From Ianthella basta (Eukaryota > Porifera > Demospongiae > Verongiida > Ianthellidae): DNA of 64,000 nt. The notes under the pieces were generated by a model. It did no database searches. It was not told the DNA's origin and saw only the letters and a program-made list of their open reading frames with translations. The stretch lies in assembly GCA_964019415.1 (NCBI GenBank), contig OZ025874.1, positions 4,336,196-4,400,195 of the forward strand, written 5' to 3'. Positions 11,894 to 23,100 of this stretch are shown here, piece by piece. The translations under genes were made by a program, and so were the position numbers. The stretch's first letter is position 1; each line of letters starts with the position of its first letter.

Positions 11894-14509
11894 TTACACA
11901 GCTCCGCGCATGACAACAGCCACAATGTGATCTTCCTTAGACGGTTCAGGCCCTAGCTTTGGTGCCACCTTGAGCAACAAACTGTGTGCAAAGTCGCACG
12001 GTGGAAAAGCATGCAAAACTCCAGCCACGTTGCCACTTTCCAATGCTTGCTCGCTGCTGCCACCCTCGACTGAATCATGCTCACCAAGTGACACAATACC
12101 TGCAGCCTCCTTCTGTCTCAAATACGAAACAAGGCTCTTTAGTGGGCGGTACTGAGCTGTTTCTGAGCTACCTTCAGGAGAATTTGAGTTGGAAGGCATT
12201 GAGCCAGGGAGAGCAAGTAAGAGGCAGTGCCCCTTTGGTCCAGCACTTGCAATGCGTTTATTCACTTCATCCAGTCTTGGTTGCTCAAGTCGTAGCCTCT
12301 GTGTTATCTTTAAAATAGGAACAGCATCATCCTTGGCCTTCACAAGCAACTCAGCAATAGTTGGGTCACCTCCAATGAGCAACATCCGACAGGGAAAAGC
12401 TGTGTTCTTCAGGAGCAAGTTACCACGCCAAGTTACGGGGAAACTCTTTGCAAAATCAGAGAGGCTTTCAGCAGTCAACACAGGCAGAGTACCCTGCTTG
12501 AAATCCTTCATCAAATTGTCACTCTCAGGGGATGAAGGCTCGGTGATATCAGTAAAAACACGTTTGCTGGAATTCTCAGACTCGTTCTTGGATTCACCAG
12601 GGCCATTGTCTTTGCTTCCATTGCGAGCAGAATCACTGACAACATCTTTTCTCCTTCCTTCCCTCTCTGTACGTCCGCCACCATTACTACTAGAAAGCAA
12701 CTCTGCTACTGACTTGTGTCTACTTCCACCAAGTGACACACGGCTGTCTCCCTTCCACTCACTCCAATCACTAGGCTCTTGTCGGCGTTTGTGAACGCCA
12801 CTACCTGCACCATCACCACTATGATGGTGGTCTCTTGCATGGAAATCACGCCTCCCTTTATCATGGTTGTAGCCACTGAAGCTATTCCGTTTGTGATCAC
12901 TGTGGTTTCTCCTCTCTACCATGTCGCTCCCACCACCACCCCCAGGATGATACCTGGGAGCTGGACTGGTACTCCTCACTTGGGCCTCATAACGGGCCTC
13001 TGCATCACGGGCCGAGTTGAGGTGGGCCCTTAGATCACGGTCAGGTGAACGAGACAACCTCTCATACAGTGCTTTCCTGCGCTGACGTGAAGAGTGGAAG
13101 GCAGGTTCCTCCCTCTGGCCAAATCTGTCCTGTTGCTGATCAAAGGAGTGTCTTCTGGGCTGCTCTGGAAAGACAGGTGAACCTTCCAGTATTGTTGATG
13201 ACCGGGAAATTTCCATTTTCAACCAATGGCCACTCTTTAGCTGAAGGTTCTGCAACGTCTGCACAGCAATAAGAGCTGCCTCGTAGTCCATAAAGTAGAC
13301 ATAGCCATGGTCATCTCGATCCCGGTAGTCAACACGCTTCACAATGCCAAACTGGTCACACTTCTTCTCCACTTCAATCATATCTTCAATACCGGAGAGA
13401 TTCCCTACCCACACCTTGGTGGCAGGAGTCCCTTTACCATAACCAACCCTCAGTCGATGACTTCCCCAGTAGCGATCCTGCATCTCCTCCTTGGCTGTGA
13501 TGGCATCCGTGATGGTCATAAACTTGACAAATGCATAAGCAGTTGCACCAGTGGTGGGACACTTGATGTCTACGCTTTCAATGCGCCCGTATCTCCCAAA
13601 CACTTCCCTCAACTCACGTTCAGACACATTTGTCTCTAGGTTGCCCACAAATAGAGTCCTTGTTGCGGATGGATCAGGATCTGAGAACGATTTCTTCAGA
13701 GGGGCACTTCCCATCATTGGTGGAGGTGGGCTACCATGCCTCAGACCAGAGCCATGTCTCACTGGCTCTCTGCTGTCCCTCAAAGATGTAGAAGGGCTTC
13801 TGGGAGAGTGCAAGTAGTCATCATGGCTGTGATTGTGGTGGGACGGGTGCTGATGATGATGTGATGATGGTGGCGGTGGATGACTGTGGGGTTTCTGGGA
13901 GACATTGATCTTGTTCAGAGTTGATCGTGACCACTCAATTCTCATGTTCCTCCCAAACACAAGCTTGTCCTGTAGGTCCCGCTTAGCCTTCCGGGCATCC
14001 TCCTCTCTGGTAAAGTTGACATAGGCATGTCTGTCACGGTTCTGCCCCAAGACTTTAACCTCAATGAAACCAAATCTCCGAAATTCATCGAATAAAGCTT
14101 GATACGTTTCCCTCTCATTGTACTGGTAGTTGAGGTTACCAATGCGAAGAGAAAACTCAAACTTTTGAAATGGTTTGCTGTTGGAGATGTGGTGATTGCC
14201 ACCTTTGGACATTGGTGGTGGTAGTGGTGGAGGTGGTGGACGCTCACCATATGAGGCAATATGTCTTGGTGGTGGGGAGTGTGGTCCACCTTTCCTGGCT
14301 GCACTTGGAGATACAAAGTGTGAGGTACTCTGATGGATCGGCTTCCCAATGCGATCATCCACAAAAGGAGACCGCGCTGATCGCCCCCCATAGCCATGTG
14401 GAGGAGACAGCCCCGGAGGGGACAGTGAGTGACGGGGTCTCTTTCCCTTGTGGTGATAAGAAGGGCTGACTGAGCGCTTGAAGGCGTACTTCCTATCCCG
14501 TCCGTCCAT
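11894..14509 (-). CDS. RBM15: RBM15/Spenito-like RNA-binding protein
   Basis: Intronless minus-strand gene of 871 residues, starting at the ATG MDGRDRKYAFKRS (14509); upstream in-frame codons offer no ATG. RRM1 is at about 116-196 (LRIGNLNY, HAYVNF), RRM2 at 282-360 (TLFVGNL, AYAFVKF) and RRM3 at 363-436 (KVWVGNL, HGYVYF). A long Arg/Ser/His-rich low-complexity linker follows. A SPOC domain occupies about 688-871 (FPVTWRGNLLLKNTAFPCRM ... HCLLLALPG ... HIVAVVMRG). Three RRMs plus SPOC in under 900 residues is the RBM15/Spenito arrangement rather than the giant Spen/SHARP. Family members act in the nucleus, recruiting the m6A methyltransferase complex and affecting splicing. The gene is head-to-head with MDM1, 752 bp apart. 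Confidence 0.93.
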   Translation of the reverse strand: MDGRDRKYAFKRSVSPSYHHKGKRPRHSLSPPGLSPPHGYGGRSARSPFVDDRIGKPIHQSTSHFVSPSAARKGGPHSPPPRHIASYGERPPPPPLPPPMSKGGNHHISNSKPFQKFEFSLRIGNLNYQYNERETYQALFDEFRRFGFIEVKVLGQNRDRHAYVNFTREEDARKAKRDLQDKLVFGRNMRIEWSRSTLNKINVSQKPHSHPPPPSSHHHQHPSHHNHSHDDYLHSPRSPSTSLRDSREPVRHGSGLRHGSPPPPMMGSAPLKKSFSDPDPSATRTLFVGNLETNVSERELREVFGRYGRIESVDIKCPTTGATAYAFVKFMTITDAITAKEEMQDRYWGSHRLRVGYGKGTPATKVWVGNLSGIEDMIEVEKKCDQFGIVKRVDYRDRDDHGYVYFMDYEAALIAVQTLQNLQLKSGHWLKMEISRSSTILEGSPVFPEQPRRHSFDQQQDRFGQREEPAFHSSRQRRKALYERLSRSPDRDLRAHLNSARDAEARYEAQVRSTSPAPRYHPGGGGGSDMVERRNHSDHKRNSFSGYNHDKGRRDFHARDHHHSGDGAGSGVHKRRQEPSDWSEWKGDSRVSLGGSRHKSVAELLSSSNGGGRTEREGRRKDVVSDSARNGSKDNGPGESKNESENSSKRVFTDITEPSSPESDNLMKDFKQGTLPVLTAESLSDFAKSFPVTWRGNLLLKNTAFPCRMLLIGGDPTIAELLVKAKDDAVPILKITQRLRLEQPRLDEVNKRIASAGPKGHCLLLALPGSMPSNSNSPEGSSETAQYRPLKSLVSYLRQKEAAGIVSLGEHDSVEGGSSEQALESGNVAGVLHAFPPCDFAHSLLLKVAPKLGPEPSKEDHIVAVVMRGAV

Positions 14510-15261
14510 CGCGTTGCTCAAGGAAGTGAGTCTAAAGGAACAAACAAGAAGACAACTATCACCCAAACCTTCTGATCAGAGGCTTTCAGATACAGATCAA
14601 AAGCGGAACGACACTACTTCTGATAGCGGACGCAACACTGGACCGGCCACAGACAAAGCTAGCTAGTCCAATGCTGAATCCCAATGCTGCGTGCTAGTTA
14701 CACTGCGACTCCGCGTCATCACAGGCCACAGAGATTGGAGAATCTACGCTCCGATTACACTTCCCACAAGGACTCATCGGCAACACAGGAGACCCTTGAT
14801 CGCTTAGAAGCAACAAAACTTATAGTGCACACAATAAGAGAGCACTGCCACTCACATGAACACAAAGTTCCCCTCTTCTCTGCTGAGCTTACGAGCAACT
14901 TGAGAGCTACGCAACTCTTCTTAGGAACTTCGTTTCAACGTCTACCAATCATCCAGAAATACAAAGGAGCAGCAAGGATCATTAGAAGATAAGAAAATAG
15001 GGCGTACAATCTCTTTGCTGGGTCTCCGTCTTGAAGTACAAAAACCAAGCATTTATTCAATCTTCCCAACAGCCTGGCGTGGCCCAACGCCAGACGACAC
15101 GACTGCGCATGCGTGAACTCCTGGTATTCTAAGATGAATTTCATTAACAGCTCATGAATACATTTAATTTCCATGGCGACGCATACGTCATGAAAGTGCA
15201 GCCTTGTAACAAAATGGCTCCCTGAAGTGCAGGAGTTGTCCAGTTTGTAAACGCCTTCAAC
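14510..15261. promoter_or_regulatory. Shared upstream region of RBM15 and MDM1
   Basis: The two divergent genes are separated by 752 bp with no credible ORF, so this should hold both promoters and 5' UTRs. TGCGCATGCGT at 15104-15114 matches the NRF-1 consensus at all but one position. NRF-1 sites are common in bidirectional housekeeping promoters. No TATA box stands out. Confidence 0.4.
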
Positions 15262-18200
15262 ATGCCTTCGATACCAGTAAGTTCAATCTACATCTGTTAT
15301 GGATTATATATTGCTCTGAAATCTAAGCTTATTGATGACAGTTCCTTTATTTCTGTTCTGGGCGCACTCTGCTGGTGATGTAGCTTAGAATTGTAAACAC
15401 TTGAACACCCTTGTCTTATTCTATTGTATCGAAGCACATTTTCGGAATCCTTCCCTACCCTTAGTTTGCACCATGTGCTAGAACATGCAACAAAATACTG
15501 ATTCGCAGTCATTTTTGAAGAACCGATTCTGTGTAGTTTAGTAAATGTTGTCTTTTAAATACAGCTCCAGTCAGAGTACCAGAGATCCTACAAGAACTTT
15601 GCATTTGTTGAAGATGATGATGCAGAAGGTCAAACGTGGCGGGGCACTGCAGGGCTGAGCTCTATGGACCTCGCAGTCACAAGAGAGCCTGCTTTGCAGC
15701 ATCGCAAATACTCTCCTACTAAGAGGCAGCAGCAGCAAAGGAAGACGCCACCTCTGTCGCACACTGTGGATGCACTGCTGGACCCAGGGGATGGCATTGG
15801 CAAGAGCAGAAGCCAGGTCAAGGTGTGTGACATGGTGGTGGCTTTGCTGCTTGTATATTTCTAGCATAGGTAACTTGCATAACATGTTTTCACAGCAACA
15901 GCTATGGGGCTTGGTTACATGAGACTGTTTTAGTTAACAGTATGCATACACAGGACTAGTTGAGCGACCACCTGTACAGTGCATGTGTTAGTTGGGGGCT
16001 GTATCCCTATTTGAATCAGCTGTGAAGTCAGTACTAACTTTACATATGTGTATATGAAGGATGCTAAGTGATCCATTAAACAGGGCTGGTTTATCTAGAA
16101 GGCTGACCCTACTCCTCTTACCGTTGGGTGCAATTTCTCTAACAGAAACGCTACAGGACAGATGAGGTCATGCCTGCTACATACATAGGCTATGCTGGTA
16201 TGTGATTCACCACCTCTGCTGTTGTGAAACAGTCACTCTGATACCTCTGATGATGGGGCTGTATAAAACTCATATAGATGGGTATAATTGACACCCTTGG
16301 CAAAGTAGCTGGCATACGTACACTTGTCCTAACATCATGTAATGGCATTTTACAAGCTCACAGTGGAATCACGAAATGGGCTTTCAACTTGACCTGTTTG
16401 AGCCATGAAGTCCTTCTCCAACAGTAGAACAGTATGATCATCAGTTCACCAGTGTGACTTGCACTGTGTACATTATATGTACATTATTCACTAGCTGTGC
16501 ATGTGACATGTGCCATTATATGACAGTCAGTTACAGTGATGGCATGCTCTGTGTACATAACAATGAATGAGCCTCATTCCTTGCATTGCTCTGTGTAGGA
16601 GGATAAACTGCAGCGACACCGCCTTGGCTACAGTCTCGGGTTGACGGCACCAGAGAGGGGACAGCTCCTATCTGAGTATGGCCTGCAGTACACCTGGAAG
16701 GACACCCAGGGCAGCTCTCCTCTCCTGGCAGCAGAGAAGAGCAGGCTCAGGACTGGTCCCCAAAGGAGGGAGGGATGGGTGGGGAAAAGGTAACACTTGT
16801 ACATACTTGCATGTACAGTACTCTGTCTTGCTGTGGTCAGTGTTGGAACCCAGTAGCAAACAGTGGATGTGTCTAATGCGGAGTTGAGTCTATATACCTT
16901 GGACCATTGGCTAGATGTGCTGTTGTCTTTGCTGTTCTATTTGTTTGTTAGTTTTGGTCAGAGAACGAATGGTCACCACTCTTGTGGACGCCACAACGAG
17001 GAGGAAGTGGCTGGTGAGAAGGTTAATAGACAGGAGGGTGGTGTTCACGGTGAGAGGAGGAGCAAGCAGGGACGTGTGCAAGGGGTTCGCAACCAGAGGA
17101 GAGAGGAAGATGGTGTAGACATAGAAGAGAGAAGGGAGAGACAGATGCCTTCAGGTCTGCAAGAGGAGGGAGAACAAGAACCAATTGCAACAGGTATGCC
17201 GGTACTGAGTGTTTGTGTTCATATGCATATGTGCGTATGTTTGGCAGGAGGAAATGTATAGCGTGCATACGTAGATGGGTGTACTGGACGTATGTGACTC
17301 CTCTCTGCACCTTTGTCACAGTGGAGCATGATGGAGTACATGGAAGGGGTCGGAAGAGGCACAAGGAGCAGTGTCGAAAGAAAAAGAAGAAAGAAGCAGG
17401 GAAGCACCATGTGACCAGGATTCCACTCAGCACAGAGTACAGAGATCAGTACAAGAAGTGGCCAATTGTCACTCCAGACAAGGTGGGGTTAGTGGCAATT
17501 ACTCTCTTTATTGGCTTCCAGAGAGCAAAACAGAAGCCACACTGACAGACCTCTCCCACCACCAGTTCTTCTCATGACTACATTAAAGGGCCATTCCAGA
17601 TGTTTGTGATCTTAACCTCAGCAGTTTCTCTATGACATGGAATCTGCATGACTTAACACCACATACAGTTGTTCCCATGTGTTTTGTGTTCCTTTCTACC
17701 ATTGGCATGTACTCCTCCTTCCCCCTATGTGTAGGGTGTTGCCCCAGTGTCAAGCCTGCTTAAAGGTATGTGCTTATTCCTTTTGTACATGATCATATTC
17801 TGTGTATGTATGTATGTATGTATGTATGCTGGTATGTGTGCATGGATTCTGGTGTGTCAGCTGTAGCTTTTTTGAATGTTACCTGGCTATTTCGAAATTA
17901 CCTTATCAAGTGATTTAGTTGCAGCACACAAACTTTCTTGCCACCATGCAAAGCAAGAAAGCAATTCCTATAAATCTATACGCATACGTACATGTCAATG
18001 TTATTTCCATCGTTCTGCAAAGTGTCACATTCGTTACTGTTAAGTTCCCAATGGCTGAGGATGTACATCAGTGAACTGTCCGCAATACCACAGTACATAA
18101 ACACAGCCTTATAAACATTGTGGAACGTTTGTAGCGGCATGCCAGTACATGCCAGTACCTTGTAAGGGTTTGTTGCAGAATGTTCCAAAGCTACATACTA

Positions 18201-18678
18201 AATATGAACACCATGTAGTGTTGTGGTACGTAATTACAACATACTGGTAATTTATTACGATTACAATACTTGGTAATTTCAAAAAAACAACTTCCATTGC
18301 CTTACACTATCAAAAGTACGTAATTGATTCCCATTGCAACTACTGGTAGAAATCTAGTGATATAACTATCACAATACAATACCATGCAAGTAATAATAAA
18401 AAATCATGCGTGACTGGAAAGGGCAATATAGATGGTATGCAATCATGGCATGGGTTATCATTGCAACTGCTTGAAAGCAATTACAAATACATGCATTAAC
18501 TTTACTTGGAATAGCCATTCAGATCCATATATAGTAGTGTTTCAAAGTTCTTTGGAAACATGCAACATCTTAGTGGAATTAAATCTTGCCTGCCTGCCTG
18601 AACATGCTCAACTAGTGCAGATGTAGCTTATGCAGAGAATACCTGACAACCTAGGTTGCAAAAGTAGGGTAAACGGGT

Positions 18679-18709
<31 letters not shown>

Positions 18710-21700
18710 GTATCCTTCAAACATCTAAGAGACTTCAGGACAAAGGAGGAAGAATCTAATTGTGTGTAATTGTGTAATTAGGTATCTATTACATGAATGT
18801 AATCAACTACCATTACCATTACTTTAGCAAAAATTTCTCAATTCCAATGAAATTCTGATTACCAAGAAAAGTGTAATTACTTACAGTCAATTACAATTAC
18901 ATACATATACCCAAATGTGTAGGTTCCCTGTATGGTACACTAGGAACACACAAAAAGTCAGTGAGAAGGAGGAGAGTGTGCAATAGCTTGTTGCTTTGCT
19001 TGCAAAACGGCTGCCCCTTGAGTTAGCTCACACAGGTCTTTCGAGAAAGCTAGAGAGTATGTTAATTAATGTATGTCTAGATTCAATGAACAGATGAGAG
19101 AGGGAAAATTTGCCACACAGCTGGCACTTGACTTACGTATGCGCTAACGTCAAGTCATGACTTAATAACAGATCCAACCAATGTAGAGCTGGAGAATTCT
19201 GTGAGGACTCATCAGATTTGTATGTAGCTGCTGCTTTGCTCTTCTTCACCATCTATGCGACCTTCAGCTGAAAGTTGCAGGAATCTCCCATGGACATTCC
19301 TGCTGCAGTACAGACTGCGTTTGATCACATGCTGTAATTCAGTTAGCCCTGAGCCTCCAGCCCACGCCTCAGCTGGAATAAAGACTTAGTGTGTTAATTC
19401 ACCTGGCGTCAATTCAGCCCAACCTCTATAACTTCACTGAGCACAGCACTGTCTGAGTATGTCAACTACAATTTGGTACTGTGATTATGCAAGAGGCCAT
19501 ATTGGCAAGTGTAGGCTTGACCATGATAATGTACAGATACTTGTAGTTTAGAGGATGTTACGTATAGACTGTATTTGTATGATTATGTAGACTAGCTGAA
19601 TGCCCGCCCTTCGGGTGGGTTCCTAGCATATTGTTTAAAATTGGAGCGTTTAACCAATCAAAACCGTCCATTTAATTGGGAGCATTCCGTAGACTTGCTC
19701 CGTAAGACTCCGTGCTTACATAACTTACTTATGTTAATCCATTTCGTCTAAAAGAGTTCAGCGGCGAAGGCGCTGACCACCTTAGGTCACCCCCCATATT
19801 GCTGTGATATACTCTTCCAAGTTTGGCGAAGATTGGTGGTAAATTGAAAGAGTTTCTGGAAAATATATGGCAGGGACCGTGAAAGTGGCAAGAACTCGGA
19901 CAGAACAACCTTAAACCAAATTTCGGCTCGGTGAGGTTACTCACAGTATGCCTCTTCGTAATCCTACGAAATTTCATGACATTTTGTCCAGAATTGGAGA
20001 TTATCCTGAACAACGAAAATGTGCATTTCGTTTATTATAATATGTGGGGTTCAAATAAAGGCTTAAACCACTTGCTATGTGCCTCCATTCCCCTCCCATA
20101 GGCATCCCTCCTGCTCTCCTCCCTCCCGCTGGCTCCCCTGCAAAGCTCCACAGCCCCTCTGACCGCAGACTGCAGAGACACTCCCCCGTCAAGATAGACT
20201 TGCCAGTGGTAAAGAGGTGCGTGTGTGTTGTGTGTGTGTGTGTGTGTGTGTGTAATATGTCAGCTTGGTGATGGTAGCATGTATGATTGTGTACTGTGCA
20301 TGTACCCTTACGTATGTGTTGGATGTTACATATGAAGGGTTAGAGTACACATGTGTATGTACTGTAGTAGTACAGTGCTTCGAGGTTCCTTGTCCTGATC
20401 GCGATTTGAAGTCTGCACTCGATCACGTGGCACGTAATAAATGAGCGTCACGAATCGTTATTTCGTATTTGAAATTCGAATTGCGTAAGCACTCTCAGTG
20501 TACAAAGAGTGCTCACGCAATTCGAATTTCGAATACGAAATGACGAATCGTGACGCTCATTTATCACGTGCCACGTGATCGAGTGCAGACTTCAAATCGC
20601 GATCGGGACAAGGAACCTCGAAAGCACTGTAGTAGTGTATGTAGTAATGACTTTCTTGTGTTATGTGCAGTGTCCCTCGCTGCTCCGAGTACCAGTCAAA
20701 TTACCAGTCACCAACTCGCAGAAACTACATCAACGGAGCTTGGATGGGAGCACCTCGGCCAGAACTGCTCATGGAGGTGAGGGTGAAGGGTAAGAAGTGA
20801 GGGTAAAGTGCAAGGAGTGAGGGTGAAGGGTAAGAAGTGAGGGTGAAGGGTAAGAAGAGAGGGTAAAGTGCAAGGAGTGAGGGTGAAGAGAAGAAGTGAG
20901 GGTGAAGTGCGTGATACATAGCATGTGTTCCTTTGGCCTGAGGACTATAGCAACTTCATAATTTGTTTTGTCTCAAAGCATTTCATTGAAGCCTTCTATT
21001 AATGTCTATCTGCAGAAAGACGAGTCTCCAGAATTGGCCGAGGATGGTACAGCTTGGCTCAATCAGGTAAGAAAGCTAATTTGAGTGAAAGATGAATTAA
21101 TTGGCACCTCCTCCTGAATTCATTTTGATTAACGTCTCTACACACACACACCACACGCACTGTAGACTGCAGAGCTACGGGAGAAGTGCAATGAGTACAA
21201 GAAGCGCTCCAGGGGCACCTTCTTCTCCAGAGACTACCTAGACTGGTTGGAGTCTCAGCAGCAGGACCTCCTAGAAACAGCTTCCAATGGGCTTCTCTCC
21301 TCGCTGTCATGTGAATCTTCATGCTCATGTCCCACTGAGAGCAGCCAGGGTGGTGAGGAACAGCTGGAGGTGAGTGGGCATGGGTGAGTGAGTGCACTGC
21401 ATTCTGCTCTAATTCATGCTGTTTCCTTATGCTGAAGGTTGAAGATATTGAAGATCCAGTGGATGTGCCACCTCCTTCACGGCCTCTTCCTCCCAGACCT
21501 GATCTTGACCACTTGTCCTCCCCACAACCAAGGCCACAACTCACCCACTCCCATCAATCACCACCTGAAGAACCGCACACCTACCACCGTCGCCCAGCAG
21601 TCAGAGAGCCACACACCCACTTCCGCAGCAGCCCCGCCCACTCTGATGATGGTTCTGATGATGCCAGCAGTGCTCCATCCTCTCAAGTTGGAGAAGAATC

Positions 21701-22508
21701 CCTCCCAGCTGAGGAAGACGTTCCCCCTCCTCACATTCAGAGAGATAGGAGCCGCCCATTCACTACAGGTGCAGTGAGACTCCCCACACCTGAGCTGAAG
21801 GGCGGTGAGGAGAGGTGGGGTCAGAGACATCACCTAAACCGAACCACACCCTTTGCAAACACACTGTTTTCACCTAGTAAGGATGTGCATGAGCACAAGG
21901 TGGCAAGAACAGCCCCAGTCAGTCCAAAGTACAGGAGGGATATGAAGAGCAGGGCTCCCATCTTCCCCACTGACACACCTCAATCCCAGAGAGTTGATGT
22001 TGGGGGTAGCTCACATCAGAGAAATGTTGGGAAGACTCATTCACATAAGGAGCACAAGAAGGCTAAAGACACAAGGAGGGCCACCACACTGAAAGAACAT
22101 GTACCTAAGACTGTGCCACTGGACTTGGCGAAACTGCAGCAGAAGCATTACCGTTCTTCCTCTGCCAAGAAGAAGGGAAGCAGAAAGTCAACATACGTTA
22201 GACAAACTCAGGATGGCCCAATATGCACAGTGTGTGGTGTCAACCTAGACCCCCTGGCTGCTGCAGCCCAGCGCAGACAGGCTTACACAGCAGCAGCACA
22301 CCCGGCTCCCCATGTGAGTGACTACCGCACACTGTACACACAGGACGGCTCTCCTCAGCTGCGTGGCACTGCCGTGAAGGAGCACAGGGGTGATCATGCT
22401 TCTCCTGCCCTAGAGTCAGTGAGCAGTCTGTCCGTGAGTAGCTGCTCTGTGGCCTCTGAAGTGCTGGAGCGGGCCAGAGAGAGGAGGGACCACTTCTGGG
22501 GGGAGTGA
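15262..22508 (+). CDS. MDM1: MDM1-like centriole/microtubule protein, 11 exons
   Basis: Inferred exons: 15262-15276, 15565-15822, 16599-16789, 16964-17193, 17322-17482, 17735-17765, 20102-20216, 20671-20776, 21016-21066, 21166-21369 and 21438-22508. Phases agree throughout and give 810 residues; vertebrate MDM1 is about 700. The diagnostic MDM1 microtubule-binding repeats are present: SEYQRSYKNF in exon 2, SEYGLQYTWK in exon 3, TEYRDQYKKW in exon 5 and SEYQSNYQSP in exon 8. So are AGLSSMDLAVTREPA after the first repeat, ELREKCNEYKKRSRGTFFSR (exon 10), VRLPTPELK in exon 11, and the C-terminal LERARERRDHFWG. MDM1 family proteins bind microtubules and limit centriole duplication. The 31-nt exon 17735-17765 and the acceptor of exon 4 are the least certain. 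Large introns carry MITEs and satellites. Confidence 0.88.
18676..18710. repeat. (GT)n-(G)n tract in MDM1 intron
   Basis: A run of GT dinucleotides passes directly into about 18 consecutive G. A (TATG)n run is also present at about 17811-17828 in the same large intron. Confidence 0.9.
19590..20040. repeat. Probable interspersed repeat in MDM1 intron
   Basis: This block begins with a CCCGCCC-TTC-GGGTGGG hairpin at about 19603-19620. Its composition differs from the surrounding AT-rich intron, it has no exon signals, and it ends in an AT-rich tail (TTTATTATAATATG). It looks like a short retroposon or MITE, but I find no second copy in the window, so the family is unassigned. Confidence 0.35.
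20362..20635. mobile_element. Foldback MITE in MDM1 intron
   Basis: Two arms of about 125 bp (about 20371-20495 and 20505-20626) are near-perfect reverse complements around the centre 'TCAGTGTACAAAGAG'. The arms contain CACGTG-rich sequence and mirrored 'CGAGGTTCC' near their ends. The 9-mer CTGTAGTAG is present on both sides (20362-20370 and 20627-20635) and may be the target duplication. Arm ends are blurred by overlap with this 9-mer. Confidence 0.75.
20777..20910. repeat. 20-bp minisatellite at an MDM1 splice donor
   Basis: Six to seven imperfect tandem copies of a 20-bp unit (GTGAGGGTGAAGGGTAAGAA and variants). The array starts exactly at the donor of the inferred MDM1 exon 20671-20776, so every repeat carries a donor-like GTGAGGGT. 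Confidence 0.85.
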
Positions 22509-22763
22509 GAGGAAGCAGATGACCATTGACCCATTCTATAGAAAGTTTATAGTCATTTCCACAAAGCAGTTTTATTCTTGTATGGCAGAAATATGTTTTA
22601 GAACTGGTGTTTATATTGTGACATTGTATAGGTAGGAATTGTAGCTTTTGCAAGTTATGAACTGTCGTTTTCATTCACTATACATGTACGAACGTTAACA
22701 TTACATTAGATCCTCCGACGTGGGCGTGTCTGCACGTGCTTTGTGGGGATGGAATGCAAGAAA

Positions 22764-23100
22764 ATGGCTGCTTGTTTGGGCGATCACGAACGCTGGGCCA
22801 AGGCCTTGATGGACGCCCTTCCTACTGCGGAATTGAGCTTTGATGTGAATCCATTCCTTTCGCAACTTCGAGATGAGAAGGTTTTGGGTCCGTATGAATA
22901 TGCAGAGGTGACGAAGCCCGGCATTACCAGGATCGACCAAGTGAGGATGGTGTTTCGCACAGTTGCAAGAAAAGATACCGAGTATATTAAGAAGTTCGTA
23001 GAGATTATTGACGTTCCTGGAAAGGCGCATTGGGCAGAACTGATAAGGGAGCAATTAGAGCCTGCGCCCATGGACCAGCTGGACCAACCACTACCTGAAG
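22764..23100 (+). CDS. CARD-domain exon (founder copy)
   Basis: The ATG at 22764 opens a 112-codon exon ending in phase 1 at the donor GTGGGT (23101). The translation (DHERWAKALMDALPTAELSF ... GPYEYAEVT ... RIDQVRMVFRTVARKDTEYI ... HWAELIREQ) has the hydrophobic periodicity of a six-helix CARD. It is about 80% identical by eye to the CARD exons of the two CARD-phosphorylase genes at 36896 and 56137. It lies 255 bp after the MDM1 stop. Both duplicated copies also follow a piece of MDM1, so this is the founder arrangement. No phosphorylase exon is recognisable downstream before the tandem units. A possible next exon is 23260-23427 (NRVENLADILTRCSGLLQSK), but its acceptor is weak. It may be a solo-CARD gene or the 5' part of a broken gene. 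Confidence 0.65.

Noticed and set aside
16146-16197. Extra MDM1 exon
   Set aside because: It has plausible splice signals and an open frame (KRYRTDEVMPATYIGYAG), but its phase-1 end would put the next exon out of frame and into an immediate stop. Direct joining of 15822 to 16599 keeps the frame.
20777-20910. CRISPR-like array
   Set aside because: The 20-bp units are contiguous with no spacers, and the genome is eukaryotic. It is a minisatellite.
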